Below, piece by piece: positions 7,827 to 19,070 of a stretch of 64,000 nucleotides of DNA. Position numbers and translations under genes: made by a program. The notes beneath the pieces were generated by a model. The model saw only the letters and a list, made by a program, of their open reading frames with translations. It had not been told where the DNA came from and ran no database searches. The DNA comes from Nitratiruptor sp. (GTDB taxonomy: Bacteria > Campylobacterota > Campylobacteria > Campylobacterales > Nitratiruptoraceae), in NCBI GenBank assembly GCA_009659925.1, contig PUXW01000006.1:62001-126000 (forward strand), written 5' to 3'. Positions within the stretch are counted from its first letter, which is position 1. Each line of letters begins with the position of its first letter.

Positions 7827-8724
7827 GATAGCTTGTCACTTTGGGCTTTTCCTTATAGGCGATGTCGAAGGCGGTTCCATGGTCCACCGAGGTTCTAATG
7901 ATGGGAAAGCCCAGGGAGAGGTTGATGGATTCGTCGAAGTAGAGGGCCTTGAGAGGGGCAAGCCCCTGGTCGTGGTAGAGGGCTACATAGAGCTGGTAGC
8001 GGCTGCGCATATGGGGGGCGAAGGCGCTATCTGGCACCAGGGGGCCGACGAAGCGTTGGAAGCCGATCTCTTCGTTGGCTTCGGCGATGGCCTTGGCAAT
8101 TTTCTTCTCCTCTTTTCCAAGGACTCCTCCATCCCCCCCGTGGGGGTTGAGACCCAAGACGGCGATGGGCCCCTGGGCTAGAGGGAGATCGGTTAGGGCC
8201 CGATGGAGCCGGAGGAGAAAGGCTTTGAGGGGCTTTTTCCGGATCTTGGAGGCCACCTCTTTGAGGGGGATGTGGTCGGTATAGAGGGCTACGAGAAGCT
8301 CCTTGGTGCCAAGGGCCATGATTCCTTGGCGTTTGAAGCGGTGGCGTAGGTAGTCGGTGTGGCCCGTATAGGGGATTTTGGCCCTATGCCAGGCCTCCTT
8401 GTGGATGGGAAGGGTCACCAGGGCCTGGGTGATCCCGGCTGTGGTGAACTCCACCGCCTTGGCGAAGGAGGCGAAGCTATAGCGCCCGCTCTTCTTGCTG
8501 ATGTGTCCCGGTTTGATGGTAAACTCCCCTGAGACATGTTCGATTTCAAAATCGTCGGGGATGGGATGGTTCAAGAGTTTGGCCGCTTTTTCAATCATCG
8601 CGGCGTTGGTAAAGTAGAGGGGGCGGCAGAAGGTGGTAGCCTCCTCATGGGCCAGGAAGGCGATGTGGGGAGCGATGCCGTTGAGGTCTCCAATGGAGAC
8701 TGCGAGGAGGGGCGCTTCATCCAT
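7771..8724 (-). CDS. pdxA: 4-hydroxythreonine-4-phosphate dehydrogenase
   Basis: PdxA oxidises 4-phosphohydroxy-L-threonine in the DXP-dependent pyridoxal phosphate route and works with PdxJ, coded just upstream. It is 317 residues. Metal-ligand regions are GHTDYL and YHDQGLAPLK, with a GLNPHGGDGG loop between them. The N-terminal motif reads GDLNGIAPHI where most PdxA have GDPxGIGPE. The start ATG at 8724 overlaps the pdxJ stop by 8 bp; an open frame extending upstream inside pdxJ is rejected because the family begins here. Confidence 0.95.
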   Translation of the reverse strand: MDEAPLLAVSIGDLNGIAPHIAFLAHEEATTFCRPLYFTNAAMIEKAAKLLNHPIPDDFEIEHVSGEFTIKPGHISKKSGRYSFASFAKAVEFTTAGITQALVTLPIHKEAWHRAKIPYTGHTDYLRHRFKRQGIMALGTKELLVALYTDHIPLKEVASKIRKKPLKAFLLRLHRALTDLPLAQGPIAVLGLNPHGGDGGVLGKEEKKIAKAIAEANEEIGFQRFVGPLVPDSAFAPHMRSRYQLYVALYHDQGLAPLKALYFDESINLSLGFPIIRTSVDHGTAFDIAYKEKPKVTSYLNALRFAAELARRFEPSA

Positions 8725-9499
8725 GGAGGAGAGCCACCATCTCTCGGACTGCCTGTTCCAATCCAACCCAGACACTGCGGGCGATGATACTCTGGCCGAT
8801 ATTGAGCTCTTCGATATTGGGGATGCGCAAAATCCCTTCCACATTCTGGTAATTGAGGCCGTGGCCGGCTGCGACGATGAGACCGAGTTTACCTGCCTGG
8901 ATGGCACTGTGTTCCAGGGCTTCCAGCGCTTCCATCAGACGGGCTTTGAGCTGGGGGCGGGGGAGTTGGAGGGATTGGATGGCGTGGGGGGTGTGGGGAA
9001 GGTTGGTGTAGAGCATGGCGTAGATGTTGGCGTACTCGCCGGTGTGAAGCTCTACCATATCGGCTCCAACTTCGGCACTGGCACCGATGGCATCGAGGTT
9101 GGGATCAACAAAAAGGCTCACGTCGATCTGGGCTTGGCGGAGCTCCTGGACCACCTGGCTGATCCGATCCAATTGGCCCACCACATCGAGCCCCCCCTCA
9201 GTCGTTACCTCTTCCCGGCGTTCTGGGACCAAGGTGGCCCGGTGGGGTTGGAGGCGGCAGACGATCTCGATGATTCCAGGATCGAGGGAGCACTCCATAT
9301 TGACAGGGAGGGGAGCGTTCTGGATGATGCGTTGGGCATCGTAGTCGTTGATGTGGCGCCGATCCTCCCGGAGGTGGATAGTGATCTGATCAGCTCCGGC
9401 CCGGCCCACGATCCCCAGGGCATCGAGGGGATCCGGGTCGTTGATTTTCCGGGCTTCCCGTAAGACGGCGATATGGTCGATATTGACCCCCAAACGCAT
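8717..9499 (-). CDS. pdxJ: Pyridoxine 5'-phosphate synthase
   Basis: A 260-residue TIM-barrel enzyme that condenses 1-deoxy-xylulose 5-phosphate with the PdxA product to pyridoxine 5'-phosphate. Conserved stretches are RLGVNIDHIAVLREAR (His at about 8), ITIHLREDRRHI (catalytic region), NMECS with the catalytic Glu, and GHGLNYQNV near the C-terminus. ATG 9499 has AGGAGGAGGA directly upstream, in the 10-bp gap after tgt. The order tgt-pdxJ-pdxA suggests one transcript. Confidence 0.97.
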   Translation of the reverse strand: MRLGVNIDHIAVLREARKINDPDPLDALGIVGRAGADQITIHLREDRRHINDYDAQRIIQNAPLPVNMECSLDPGIIEIVCRLQPHRATLVPERREEVTTEGGLDVVGQLDRISQVVQELRQAQIDVSLFVDPNLDAIGASAEVGADMVELHTGEYANIYAMLYTNLPHTPHAIQSLQLPRPQLKARLMEALEALEHSAIQAGKLGLIVAAGHGLNYQNVEGILRIPNIEELNIGQSIIARSVWVGLEQAVREMVALLHG

Positions 9500-9509
9500 C
9501 TCCTCCTCC

Positions 9510-12097
<2,588 letters not shown>

Positions 12098-12118
12098 TCC
12101 AGGTTAGCCAAGTTGTTG

Positions 12119-12124
12119 TATAAT
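12119..12124 (+). promoter_or_regulatory. Possible internal -10 box before aroB
   Basis: TATAAT lies 21 bp before the aroB ATG, in the short gap after the TrkA-like gene. It could give aroB and the genes downstream a second transcript start. No good -35 is visible. Confidence 0.4.
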
Positions 12125-12145
12125 TGGGCCCAAAAAGTGGGGAAC

Positions 12146-13195
12146 ATGCGGGTACATATCGATTTGACTCAAGAGCAGCAGCGAGGCTACGATATCTTCA
12201 TTGAACCCATTTCCACCATCCGGATCGATGGCAAGTGTGCCCTCGTGACCAATCCCAAGGTGGGAGGGCTCCACCTGGACTACCTCCTCCCGAAGATCGA
12301 GGCCAAGGAGCTCTACATCATCACCCTGCCTGATGGGGAGGAGTATAAGCGGTGGGAGAGTGTGGAGGAGCTCTTAGATCGCCTCTTCGACCACCGCTTC
12401 GACCGCAAGTCGACCCTCATCGCCTTTGGAGGTGGAGTGGTGGGGGACATGGTGGGTTTTGGGGCGGCTATCTTCCAGCGGGGAATCGACTTCATCCAGG
12501 TTCCAACCACCCTCCTGGCCCAGGTTGACGCTAGCGTCGGTGGGAAGACGGGGATCAACAATCGCTACGGCAAGAACCTGATTGGAGCTTTTCACCAACC
12601 GAAGGCGGTCTATATCGACACCTACTTCCTCAAGACCTTGCCCCCCCGGGAGTTTGCTGCTGGGGTCGCTGAGATCGTCAAGATGGCGGTGATTTTCGAT
12701 CGGGACTTCTTCCACTGGCTGGAGGGGGTCGATTTGCGCCGGGACGAGGAGGCTTTGCGGGAGGCGATCCGGCGCAGCGTCACCCTCAAGGCCAAGATCG
12801 TCGCCCTGGACGAGCGGGAAGGGGGGGTGCGGGCCAGCCTCAACTATGGCCACACCTTTGGCCATGTCATCGAAAATGAGACGGGCTATAAGGAGTTCCT
12901 CCACGGGGAGGCTGTGGCGATGGGGATGGTGATGGCCAATAATCTGGCCATGCGCCTGGGATTGTTGGAGCCCCAGGAGGCGGAGGCGATTGAAGATCTT
13001 CTCAAACGCTACGATCTGCCCACCCGCTACAAAGTCGCCAACCCCGAGGCCTTCTACCAGCGCTTCTTCTTGGACAAGAAGAGCACAAATCGCCAAATCG
13101 CCTTCGTCCTGCCCAAGGGGATTGGGGATTTCACCATTAAACGCGGTATCGATCGGGAGGATGTGATGGCAACCCTCAAAGAGTTTGTCCCATGA
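12146..13195 (+). CDS. aroB: 3-dehydroquinate synthase
   Basis: AroB cyclises DAHP to 3-dehydroquinate, step two of the shikimate pathway, with NAD and a divalent metal. It is 349 residues. NAD-site GGGVVGDMVGF and the conserved VPTTLLAQVDASVGGKTGIN block are present (about 94-142), then KNLIGAFHQP, the metal ligands in AGVAEIVKMA, LNYGHTFGHVIE and HGEAVAMGM. An ATG at 12146 with GTGGGG upstream is preferred to a TTG-type start at 12113. It overlaps mscS by 4 bp. Confidence 0.97.
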   Translation: MRVHIDLTQEQQRGYDIFIEPISTIRIDGKCALVTNPKVGGLHLDYLLPKIEAKELYIITLPDGEEYKRWESVEELLDRLFDHRFDRKSTLIAFGGGVVGDMVGFGAAIFQRGIDFIQVPTTLLAQVDASVGGKTGINNRYGKNLIGAFHQPKAVYIDTYFLKTLPPREFAAGVAEIVKMAVIFDRDFFHWLEGVDLRRDEEALREAIRRSVTLKAKIVALDEREGGVRASLNYGHTFGHVIENETGYKEFLHGEAVAMGMVMANNLAMRLGLLEPQEAEAIEDLLKRYDLPTRYKVANPEAFYQRFFLDKKSTNRQIAFVLPKGIGDFTIKRGIDREDVMATLKEFVP

Positions 13196-14787
13196 GATTC
13201 CTCTGGCTCCTCTTCTCCCTCATCTTCTTCCTTTTGGCCGATGGGAATGGAACCACCGAAGCCAAGAGGGATGGGGTGGTGGAGGCGAAGTTGCACTCCT
13301 ACCAGGAGGCCCTGGAGAAGGTGGACAACCAGATCGCCCACAATGTCTGGTTGAGGCGTTACGAAAACTACAAGACCTACCACCTCCTCAAGCAAGAGCT
13401 CGATAAGATCTCCCAGCAGATCAAGCGCTACAAACGCTACCGCAAGTATCGGGAGCGTGTCAAGGAGCTCCAGGAGCGTGAGCTTACCCTTAAAAACCAG
13501 CTCGAACTGCTCAAGGAGTACCAACAATCCCCTTTCTACGAGCTCCTCAAACCCAAGGACATTCCCGAACCCCCCAGTGTCAAGAATCCCCTCGACATCA
13601 TCGAGGCCTTCTCCTACATCAAGCGGCTCACCTCCACCAGGGAGTACTACCAGACCAAGCTCAAGGACTTGAAGAAGGCTTTGGAGCTCCTGGAGGAGCG
13701 CTATGTGATCTTGAACAAGATCGCCCAGTTGCGCCCTGATAAGCAGATCGAAACCCAGCTCAAGGGGCTCCAAGAGGAGATTGACGACTTCGTGGAGAAT
13801 CTGGCCATCGCCAAGAAGACCCTCAAGGTCTACGAGCGCAAGATCGAGGAGAACATCCTTAAGGTAACGGAAGAGATCAAGCGCCAGAGCCAGCGCACGG
13901 CGGTGATCGTAGCCATCATCTTGGGACTTTTGCTCATCAGCTTCGTCATCAAGTGGTTCATCCGCCGCTACATTCAGGACAACCAGCGGGCCTACATGGC
14001 CAACAAGTTCGTCAACTTCAACCTGGCCCTCTTCATCCTCCTCATCCTCCTCTTCTCCTACATCGAAAATGTCAACTACATCGTCACCATCCTCGGGTTC
14101 GCTTCGGCGGGTATCGCCATTGCGATGAAGGATATGTTCATGAGCTTGCTGGGATGGATGGTCATCGTCCTGGGAGGCTCTATCCATGTGGGGGATCGGA
14201 TCAAGGTGATCAAGGAGGGGCATGAGTATGTGGGGGATGTAATCGACATCTCCCTGCTGCGCATCACAATCCTCGAAGATGTGACCCTGACCAGCTACTT
14301 GAAGAACATCCGTTCGGGGCGGGTCATCTTCATCCCCAATAACTACATCTTCACCGACCTCATCGCCAACTATACCCACCAAGGACTCAAGACGGTCTGG
14401 GATAGCCTCAGCTACAACATTACCTTCGACTCCAACCACAAGAAGGCGGCCCACATCGCCAAGGAGGTGGCCAGGAAGTATGCCAAGGGCTACACCGACA
14501 TCGCCAGGAAACAGCTCAACAAGCTGCGCAGCATCTACCACCTCAAGAATACCAATGTTGACGTGCGGGTCTATACCTTCAGCGAAGAGTGGGGGATTCG
14601 GGTGAGTGTCTGGTACCAGACCAACTCCTACGCCACGCTGACGCTGCGTAGCACCATCTCTACCGAAATTATCGACCGCTACTTGGCCGAGCCGGATATC
14701 ACCATCACCTACCCAGCCCAGCGGATCTTCTTGACAAAAGATGGAAAGCGTGATACATTGGCCCCAAAGGAAGAGGAGCAGGTGTGA
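13192..14787 (+). CDS. MscS-family mechanosensitive channel with coiled-coil periplasmic domain
   Basis: 531 residues. A signal-like N-terminus is followed by about 200 residues of charged, heptad-like helix (QEALEKVDNQI through EENILKVTEEIKRQ), probably a periplasmic coiled coil. Three to four membrane helices come next (about 240-330), then the MscS pore helix and beta domain: GFASAGIAIAMKDMFMSLLGW and VIVLGGSIHVGDRI. The cytosolic C-terminal domain ends with a charged tail. It should open under membrane tension to release solutes. Four-bp overlaps on both sides tie it to aroB and mtaB. Confidence 0.92.
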   Translation: MRFLWLLFSLIFFLLADGNGTTEAKRDGVVEAKLHSYQEALEKVDNQIAHNVWLRRYENYKTYHLLKQELDKISQQIKRYKRYRKYRERVKELQERELTLKNQLELLKEYQQSPFYELLKPKDIPEPPSVKNPLDIIEAFSYIKRLTSTREYYQTKLKDLKKALELLEERYVILNKIAQLRPDKQIETQLKGLQEEIDDFVENLAIAKKTLKVYERKIEENILKVTEEIKRQSQRTAVIVAIILGLLLISFVIKWFIRRYIQDNQRAYMANKFVNFNLALFILLILLFSYIENVNYIVTILGFASAGIAIAMKDMFMSLLGWMVIVLGGSIHVGDRIKVIKEGHEYVGDVIDISLLRITILEDVTLTSYLKNIRSGRVIFIPNNYIFTDLIANYTHQGLKTVWDSLSYNITFDSNHKKAAHIAKEVARKYAKGYTDIARKQLNKLRSIYHLKNTNVDVRVYTFSEEWGIRVSVWYQTNSYATLTLRSTISTEIIDRYLAEPDITITYPAQRIFLTKDGKRDTLAPKEEEQV

Positions 14788-16019
14788 AGGTCTACTTTAA
14801 AACCTTTGGATGTCGGACCAACCTCTTTGACACCCAGGTGATGATGAGCCGCCTGAAACATTTCACCATCGTCCAGGAGGAAGCGGAGGCCGACCTGGTG
14901 GTGGTCAACTCTTGTACCGTCACTAATGGGGCCGATAGCAGCGTACGCAGTTACATCAACCGCATCAACCGGATGGGACGGCGGGTCTATCTGACTGGGT
15001 GTGGCGCCTTTACCAAGGGGCCTGATCTCCTGGCCCAGGGGAAGGTGGCCGGTGTCTTTGGCCATTCGGAAAAGGAGCGTATCGACGAGCTTTTGGGGCG
15101 CCAAGGCTTCCTGGAGCTTGGAGACTTGGACCATGTCGATACGACCATCGTCTCCCAGTTTCAAGGGAAGAGTCGGGCCTTCATCAAGATCCAAGAGGGG
15201 TGCGATTTTGCCTGTAGCTACTGCATCATTCCTTCAGTTCGGGGACCGGCCAGGAGTTTAAAGGAGGAGCAGATCCTGCGCCAGGTGGAGCTCCTGGCCG
15301 CCAATGGCTTTGGGGAGTTCGTCCTCACGGGAACCAATGTAGGCAGCTATGGCCGGGATCGGGGAAGCTCTCTGGCCAAACTCCTCAAGCGGCTCTCCGC
15401 CATTCGGGGGGTTCGGCGCTTGCGTATCGGCTCCATCGAGCCGGTCCAGGTGGATCGGGAGTTGGAGGAGATCCTCCCAGAGCCCTGGATGGCCAAACAG
15501 CTCCACATCGCTATCCAGCACACCAGCGACCGAATGTTGGCCCTCATGAACCGGCGCAACCGGGTGGCTGAGGATCTGGCTCTCTTCCAGCGGATCGCCC
15601 AGCTGGGCTTTGCCCTTGGGACCGACTTCATCGTCGGCCATCCTGGGGAGAGCGAAGAGATCTTCCAGGAGGCCCTTGCCAATTTACGCCACTTCCCCCT
15701 CACCCATATCCACCTCTTCCCCTACTCCCAGCGGGATGGAACCCCTTCGGCCACCATGGGGCAAAGGGTCGACGGGAAGCGGGTCAAGGAGCGGCTCCAG
15801 ACCATCCGCGCCCTCGTCGAAGAGAAGAATCGCGCCTTCCGCCGCACCCTCAAGGGCCCCCTCCAGGTCTTGGTGGAATCGAAGCGGGAGGAGGGGTATT
15901 GGGGGTACGACCAGTACTACAACCCTACCATCATCAAGAGCGATCTCGATCTTGTGGGCAACTGGGTCGAAGTGACCCGATTCCAACCGAGCGAGCGCTG
16001 GAATGTGGCCCTCCTTTAG
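14784..16019 (+). CDS. mtaB: tRNA t6A37 methylthiotransferase
   Basis: MtaB converts t6A37 to ms2t6A in tRNAs reading ANN codons. It is 411 residues with three methylthiotransferase cysteines (Cys10 in FGCRTN, Cys44 in NSCTVTN, Cys73 in TGCGAF) for the auxiliary cluster. The radical-SAM motif GCDFACSYC has Cys140, 144 and 147. The GTG start overlaps mscS by 4 bp, and the 3' end overlaps the AAA ATPase by 17 bp. The H. pylori gene in this place is annotated as MiaB-like; the CxxxxxN-terminal spacing and lack of an extended TRAM tail favour MtaB. Confidence 0.93.
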   Translation: MKVYFKTFGCRTNLFDTQVMMSRLKHFTIVQEEAEADLVVVNSCTVTNGADSSVRSYINRINRMGRRVYLTGCGAFTKGPDLLAQGKVAGVFGHSEKERIDELLGRQGFLELGDLDHVDTTIVSQFQGKSRAFIKIQEGCDFACSYCIIPSVRGPARSLKEEQILRQVELLAANGFGEFVLTGTNVGSYGRDRGSSLAKLLKRLSAIRGVRRLRIGSIEPVQVDRELEEILPEPWMAKQLHIAIQHTSDRMLALMNRRNRVAEDLALFQRIAQLGFALGTDFIVGHPGESEEIFQEALANLRHFPLTHIHLFPYSQRDGTPSATMGQRVDGKRVKERLQTIRALVEEKNRAFRRTLKGPLQVLVESKREEGYWGYDQYYNPTIIKSDLDLVGNWVEVTRFQPSERWNVALL

Positions 16020-17664
16020 GAAACGACTCGCTATCCTCCTTGGCTCGGTAGCCATTTTGGTCCTGCTCATTGCCATCTATCTGGTCAAAGAGGGAGCTCC
16101 TCCGACCCTCGATTACAAGACCTACCAAAGCCTACTGGAGAACAATCTCATCGATGAGGCCATCATCACCCAGGACTCCATTATTCTTCGAAGCGCCAAC
16201 CAGCACTTCCAAATCCCAAAAGAGCTGATCGACCTGCCAGAACTCTACGCCAAGGTTCCCGTCCACATGGCCAGAGATTACAGCTTCCTCTACGATATCG
16301 TCACCATTCTCATCCTCGCCTTCTTCGTGGGCTATGTGATCTTCTACCTGCGTCGCCAGAAGCAAGAGCCCATCCCGATCCACCATCAAATCCAGATCGC
16401 TCCAGCCAACGAGATGGAGGATCACAGCTTCGACATCCATCCCCAGGTCTCTTCGGTCCTCTTCGACGATGTGGCCGGAATCGATGAGGTCAAGGAGGAG
16501 CTGGAAGAGATCATCGACTTTTTGAAAGACCCCAAACGCTACACCTCCTTCGGGGTTCGCATGCCCAAGGGGGTCCTCCTCGTCGGGCCTCCCGGAGTTG
16601 GAAAGACGCTTATCGCCAAAGCGGTGGCCGGGGAGGCGGGGGTTCCCTTCTTCTACCAGAGTGGGAGTGCTTTCGTCCAGATCTATGTTGGCATGGGGGC
16701 CAAACGGGTGCGGGAGCTCTTTAAAAAGGCCAAAGAGATGGCCCCTAGTATCATCTTCATCGACGAGATCGACGCGGTGGGGAAGGCCCGGGGGGGGATG
16801 CGCAACGACGAGCGGGAAGCTACCTTGAACCAGCTCCTCACCGAAATGGATGGATTTGAAGAGAGTAGCGAGGTCATCGTCATTGGAGCTACCAACAAGA
16901 TCGAGATCCTCGACGAAGCCCTCTTGCGCCCTGGCCGTTTCGACCGGCGCATCTTCGTCGGACTTCCCAACCGGGCCGATCGGGCCAAGATCTTGCAAAT
17001 CTACCTGCGGCCCATTCCTCATCGGGTCGACATCCAGCGTCTGGCCCAAATGACCGTAGGGTTTAGCGGGGCCGCTTTGAGCTCTCTGGTCAATGAGGCG
17101 GCCCTCCATGCCCTGCGTCGGGGAGCCAAATATGTGGAGATGGTCGATTTTGAAGCGGTCCGGGAGAAGGTGATCTATGGAAAGCGCAAGGTCTTGAGCC
17201 TCTCCCAGAAAGAGAAGGAGGTTCAGGCTATCTACCAGGCGGCCAAAGCCTTGAGCGCCTACTGGTATGACCAGGAGTTTGAAAAGCTCGGTCTCATCGG
17301 GGGGCAGATCAAGGAGGTAGATAAGGAGATCCTCTCCAAACACGACTTTTTAGCCAAGATCAAGGTGCTCCTGGCCGGGTATGTGGCGCTGCGCCTTCTG
17401 GTGGGGGAGGAGTTCTCCATTGGGGCTGAAGATATTCGCAAGGCCAAACTCCTGGCCGAGGAGATGGTGGTGCGCTACGGGATGGGGGGACGGCTCTTTG
17501 GCGATGGGGAGGATGTGGCCAGGATCATCGAAGAGAGTCTTGAAGAGCTACGGGAGTTTCTCGGGAGGAAGCGGAAGGTTTTAAACCACCTGGTGCGCAA
17601 GCTCCTGGAAGAGGAGTTCATTACCCGGGAAGATGTAAAAAGGGCCCTGGATGCAGTTTTTTAG
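16003..17664 (+). CDS. FtsH-like membrane AAA ATPase lacking the zinc-protease motif
   Basis: 553 residues laid out as FtsH: two membrane helices (about 8-28 and 97-115) around a short periplasmic domain, and an AAA module with Walker A GPPGVGKT (195-202), pore loop FVQIYVGMG, Walker B IIFIDEID (250-257), and arginine fingers in [10 protein letters not shown]. The C-terminal domain still aligns with the M41 peptidase, but the HEAGH zinc site reads YQAAK at 411-415; the region of the third ligand (GAEDIRKAK) is kept. It should therefore unfold or remodel proteins without cutting them. The gene sits after mtaB as in H. pylori. Confidence 0.93.
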   Translation: MWPSFRKRLAILLGSVAILVLLIAIYLVKEGAPPTLDYKTYQSLLENNLIDEAIITQDSIILRSANQHFQIPKELIDLPELYAKVPVHMARDYSFLYDIVTILILAFFVGYVIFYLRRQKQEPIPIHHQIQIAPANEMEDHSFDIHPQVSSVLFDDVAGIDEVKEELEEIIDFLKDPKRYTSFGVRMPKGVLLVGPPGVGKTLIAKAVAGEAGVPFFYQSGSAFVQIYVGMGAKRVRELFKKAKEMAPSIIFIDEIDAVGKARGGMRNDEREATLNQLLTEMDGFEESSEVIVIGATNKIEILDEALLRPGRFDRRIFVGLPNRADRAKILQIYLRPIPHRVDIQRLAQMTVGFSGAALSSLVNEAALHALRRGAKYVEMVDFEAVREKVIYGKRKVLSLSQKEKEVQAIYQAAKALSAYWYDQEFEKLGLIGGQIKEVDKEILSKHDFLAKIKVLLAGYVALRLLVGEEFSIGAEDIRKAKLLAEEMVVRYGMGGRLFGDGEDVARIIEESLEELREFLGRKRKVLNHLVRKLLEEEFITREDVKRALDAVF

Positions 17665-18211
17665 TGGCTTTGGTTTTGCCAAGGAGGCTCGACTTTTCCA
17701 AGACTATCTGGACCCAAGAGGCTTCGTGGTGGCCGGCTTTAGCTACGGGGCCCAATTGGCCTTCCAGGAGGCCTTGGCCCGCCTAGATCGGGGGGAGCGG
17801 GTCGAAAAGGTCCAGCTCCTTGCTCCAGCCTACTTCGATCACCGCCCACCCTCCTGGAAGGAGAGAGAATTACAAGCCTTCGAGAAAGACCCGACCCGCT
17901 ATATGGAGCTCTTCTACAAACGGGCCCTCTTCCCGGCCCGCATCGATCTCACCCCTTATACCAGGATTCCAAGCAGGGAGGAGCTCTATCGGCTCCTCTT
18001 TTTCACCTGGGATCTGGAGCAATTGGCCCGTTTGAGGGAAGGGGGAGTTGTAATCGAGTGCTTCCTAGGCTCTCAAGATCGAATCGTCGATACCATGGCA
18101 GCCCGCTCCTTCTTCCAGCCCTTTAGCCTGGTCTACTGGATCGAAGGGGCGGGCCATCTGTTACGAAGGAGGGATGATGGATCCAGTGAAAATCGGCATC
18201 GTCACCGCTAG
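17651..18211 (+). CDS. bioV: Pimeloyl-ACP methyl ester esterase, BioV type
   Basis: A 186-residue short alpha/beta-hydrolase. Apparent triad: Ser31 in GFSYGA, Asp143 in GSQDRIVD, His169 in EGAGHLL. BioV removes the methyl from pimeloyl-ACP methyl ester, giving the biotin precursor, and was described in Helicobacter; homologues beside an FtsH-like gene and mog are common in the phylum. It overlaps the AAA gene by 14 bp and mog by 35 bp. The last about 14 residues (RRRDDGSSEN...) are an Arg- and His-rich tail created by the overlap. bioA lies at 55450. Confidence 0.82.
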   Translation: MQFFSGFGFAKEARLFQDYLDPRGFVVAGFSYGAQLAFQEALARLDRGERVEKVQLLAPAYFDHRPPSWKERELQAFEKDPTRYMELFYKRALFPARIDLTPYTRIPSREELYRLLFFTWDLEQLARLREGGVVIECFLGSQDRIVDTMAARSFFQPFSLVYWIEGAGHLLRRRDDGSSENRHRHR

Positions 18212-18710
18212 CGATCGAGCAAGTGCAGGGGTTTACGAGGATGAGAGTGGACGGGCCATCATGGAGACGATGGAGGCCTATTTGAAGAATCCCTTTGAGA
18301 TCGTTTATCGCTGTGTCCCCGACGAACAGAGTCAGATCGAAGAGGCCCTTATCGAGCTATGCGATCGGCACGGGTGTGCCTTGGTGGTGACTACGGGAGG
18401 GACCGGTCCAGCTCCCAGGGATGTAACCCCTGAAGCGACCGAGGCGGTGTGTGACAAGCTCTTACCCGGATTCGGAGAGCAGATGCGAGCGGTGAGTTTG
18501 CGCTATGTGCCAACGGCCATCCTCTCCCGCCAGATCGCAGGGATCCGGGGCAAGAGCCTCATCATCAACCTTCCGGGTAAGCCCAAATCGATTCGGGAGT
18601 GCCTCGATGCGGTCTTTCCGGCAGTTCCCTACTGCATCGACCTCATTGGCGGTCCCTACATTGAGACCAACGAAGAGGTGATCAAGGCCTTTCGGCCTAG
18701 GGGAAAGTGA
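18177..18710 (+). CDS. mog: Molybdopterin adenylyltransferase
   Basis: Mog/MogA adenylylates molybdopterin before molybdate insertion. It is 177 residues, with IGIVTASDRASAGVYEDESG at the start and the MPT-binding TTGGTGPAPRDVTPEA (about 75-90), then the IRGKSLIINLPGKPKSI loop. ATG 18177 is chosen over ATG 18174 because AAGGAGG is then four bases upstream. The molybdoenzyme at 20336 is a possible client. Confidence 0.94.
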   Translation: MDPVKIGIVTASDRASAGVYEDESGRAIMETMEAYLKNPFEIVYRCVPDEQSQIEEALIELCDRHGCALVVTTGGTGPAPRDVTPEATEAVCDKLLPGFGEQMRAVSLRYVPTAILSRQIAGIRGKSLIINLPGKPKSIRECLDAVFPAVPYCIDLIGGPYIETNEEVIKAFRPRGK

Positions 18711-18913
18711 TGGAGCAGGTGACTCGCAGTTACCAGGAGTGTATGGAGCGCCTCTTGGCCCAGCTGGAGGCGGAATTTATGGCCATTTTGGCCGATCCCA
18801 AACTAGACAAGCAGGCCAAGAACCGGCGCACGAAGCCCCTTGTGACCAAGAAGCAGATCCTCCTCAACACCCTAGATGCCCTGAAGCTGGTGGATAGGAG
18901 TCACGATGGCTAA
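18710..18913 (+). CDS. Small hypothetical protein, 67 residues
   Basis: The start ATG shares its A with the mog stop (TGATG). The protein is helical and charged (QECMERLLAQLEAEFMAIL, then a basic KNRRTKPLVTKKQ segment) with no membrane helix. I do not recognise the family. Tight coupling to mog and to the next small gene, with codon use like its neighbours, supports it as real. Confidence 0.6.
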   Translation: MEQVTRSYQECMERLLAQLEAEFMAILADPKLDKQAKNRRTKPLVTKKQILLNTLDALKLVDRSHDG

Positions 18914-19070
18914 ACCGCGATGGCGTCGCCTTTTGCCGATGTATCTGCTCCTCCTCTTTCTCGTAGCTTCCATCCTCTTCATCTTCATCGCTCCCGTTTA
19001 CATGGTCAATAAGGTCAGTGAAGATGCGAAGCGGCCCAAGGAGGAGCGGGAGCTTATCTATCGCCCTTGA
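18906..19070 (+). CDS. Small single-pass membrane protein, 54 residues
   Basis: ATG 18906 overlaps the preceding gene by 8 bp and has GATAGGAG upstream. The product begins with a basic stretch (MAKPRWRRLLP), then one long hydrophobic helix (about 12-33), then a charged tail ending RELIYRP. This is typical of a small inner-membrane protein with a cytosolic N-terminus. The last 17 bp are antisense to the end of fur. No family recognised. Confidence 0.6.
   Translation: MAKPRWRRLLPMYLLLLFLVASILFIFIAPVYMVNKVSEDAKRPKEERELIYRP

Noticed and set aside
8633-9463. A 276-codon open frame on the plus strand across pdxJ
   Set aside because: Antisense to pdxJ, which is complete and has its own ribosome site.
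13054-14541. A 495-codon open frame on the minus strand inside mscS
   Set aside because: It is the exact antisense of a clear MscS gene, has a valine-, leucine- and aspartate-heavy composition that follows from the sense codons, and lacks a ribosome site. The GC-rich codon bias of this genome opens such frames often.
16132-17343. A 403-codon open frame on the minus strand inside the FtsH-like gene
   Set aside because: Antisense shadow of the AAA ATPase; composition biased and without domain signs.
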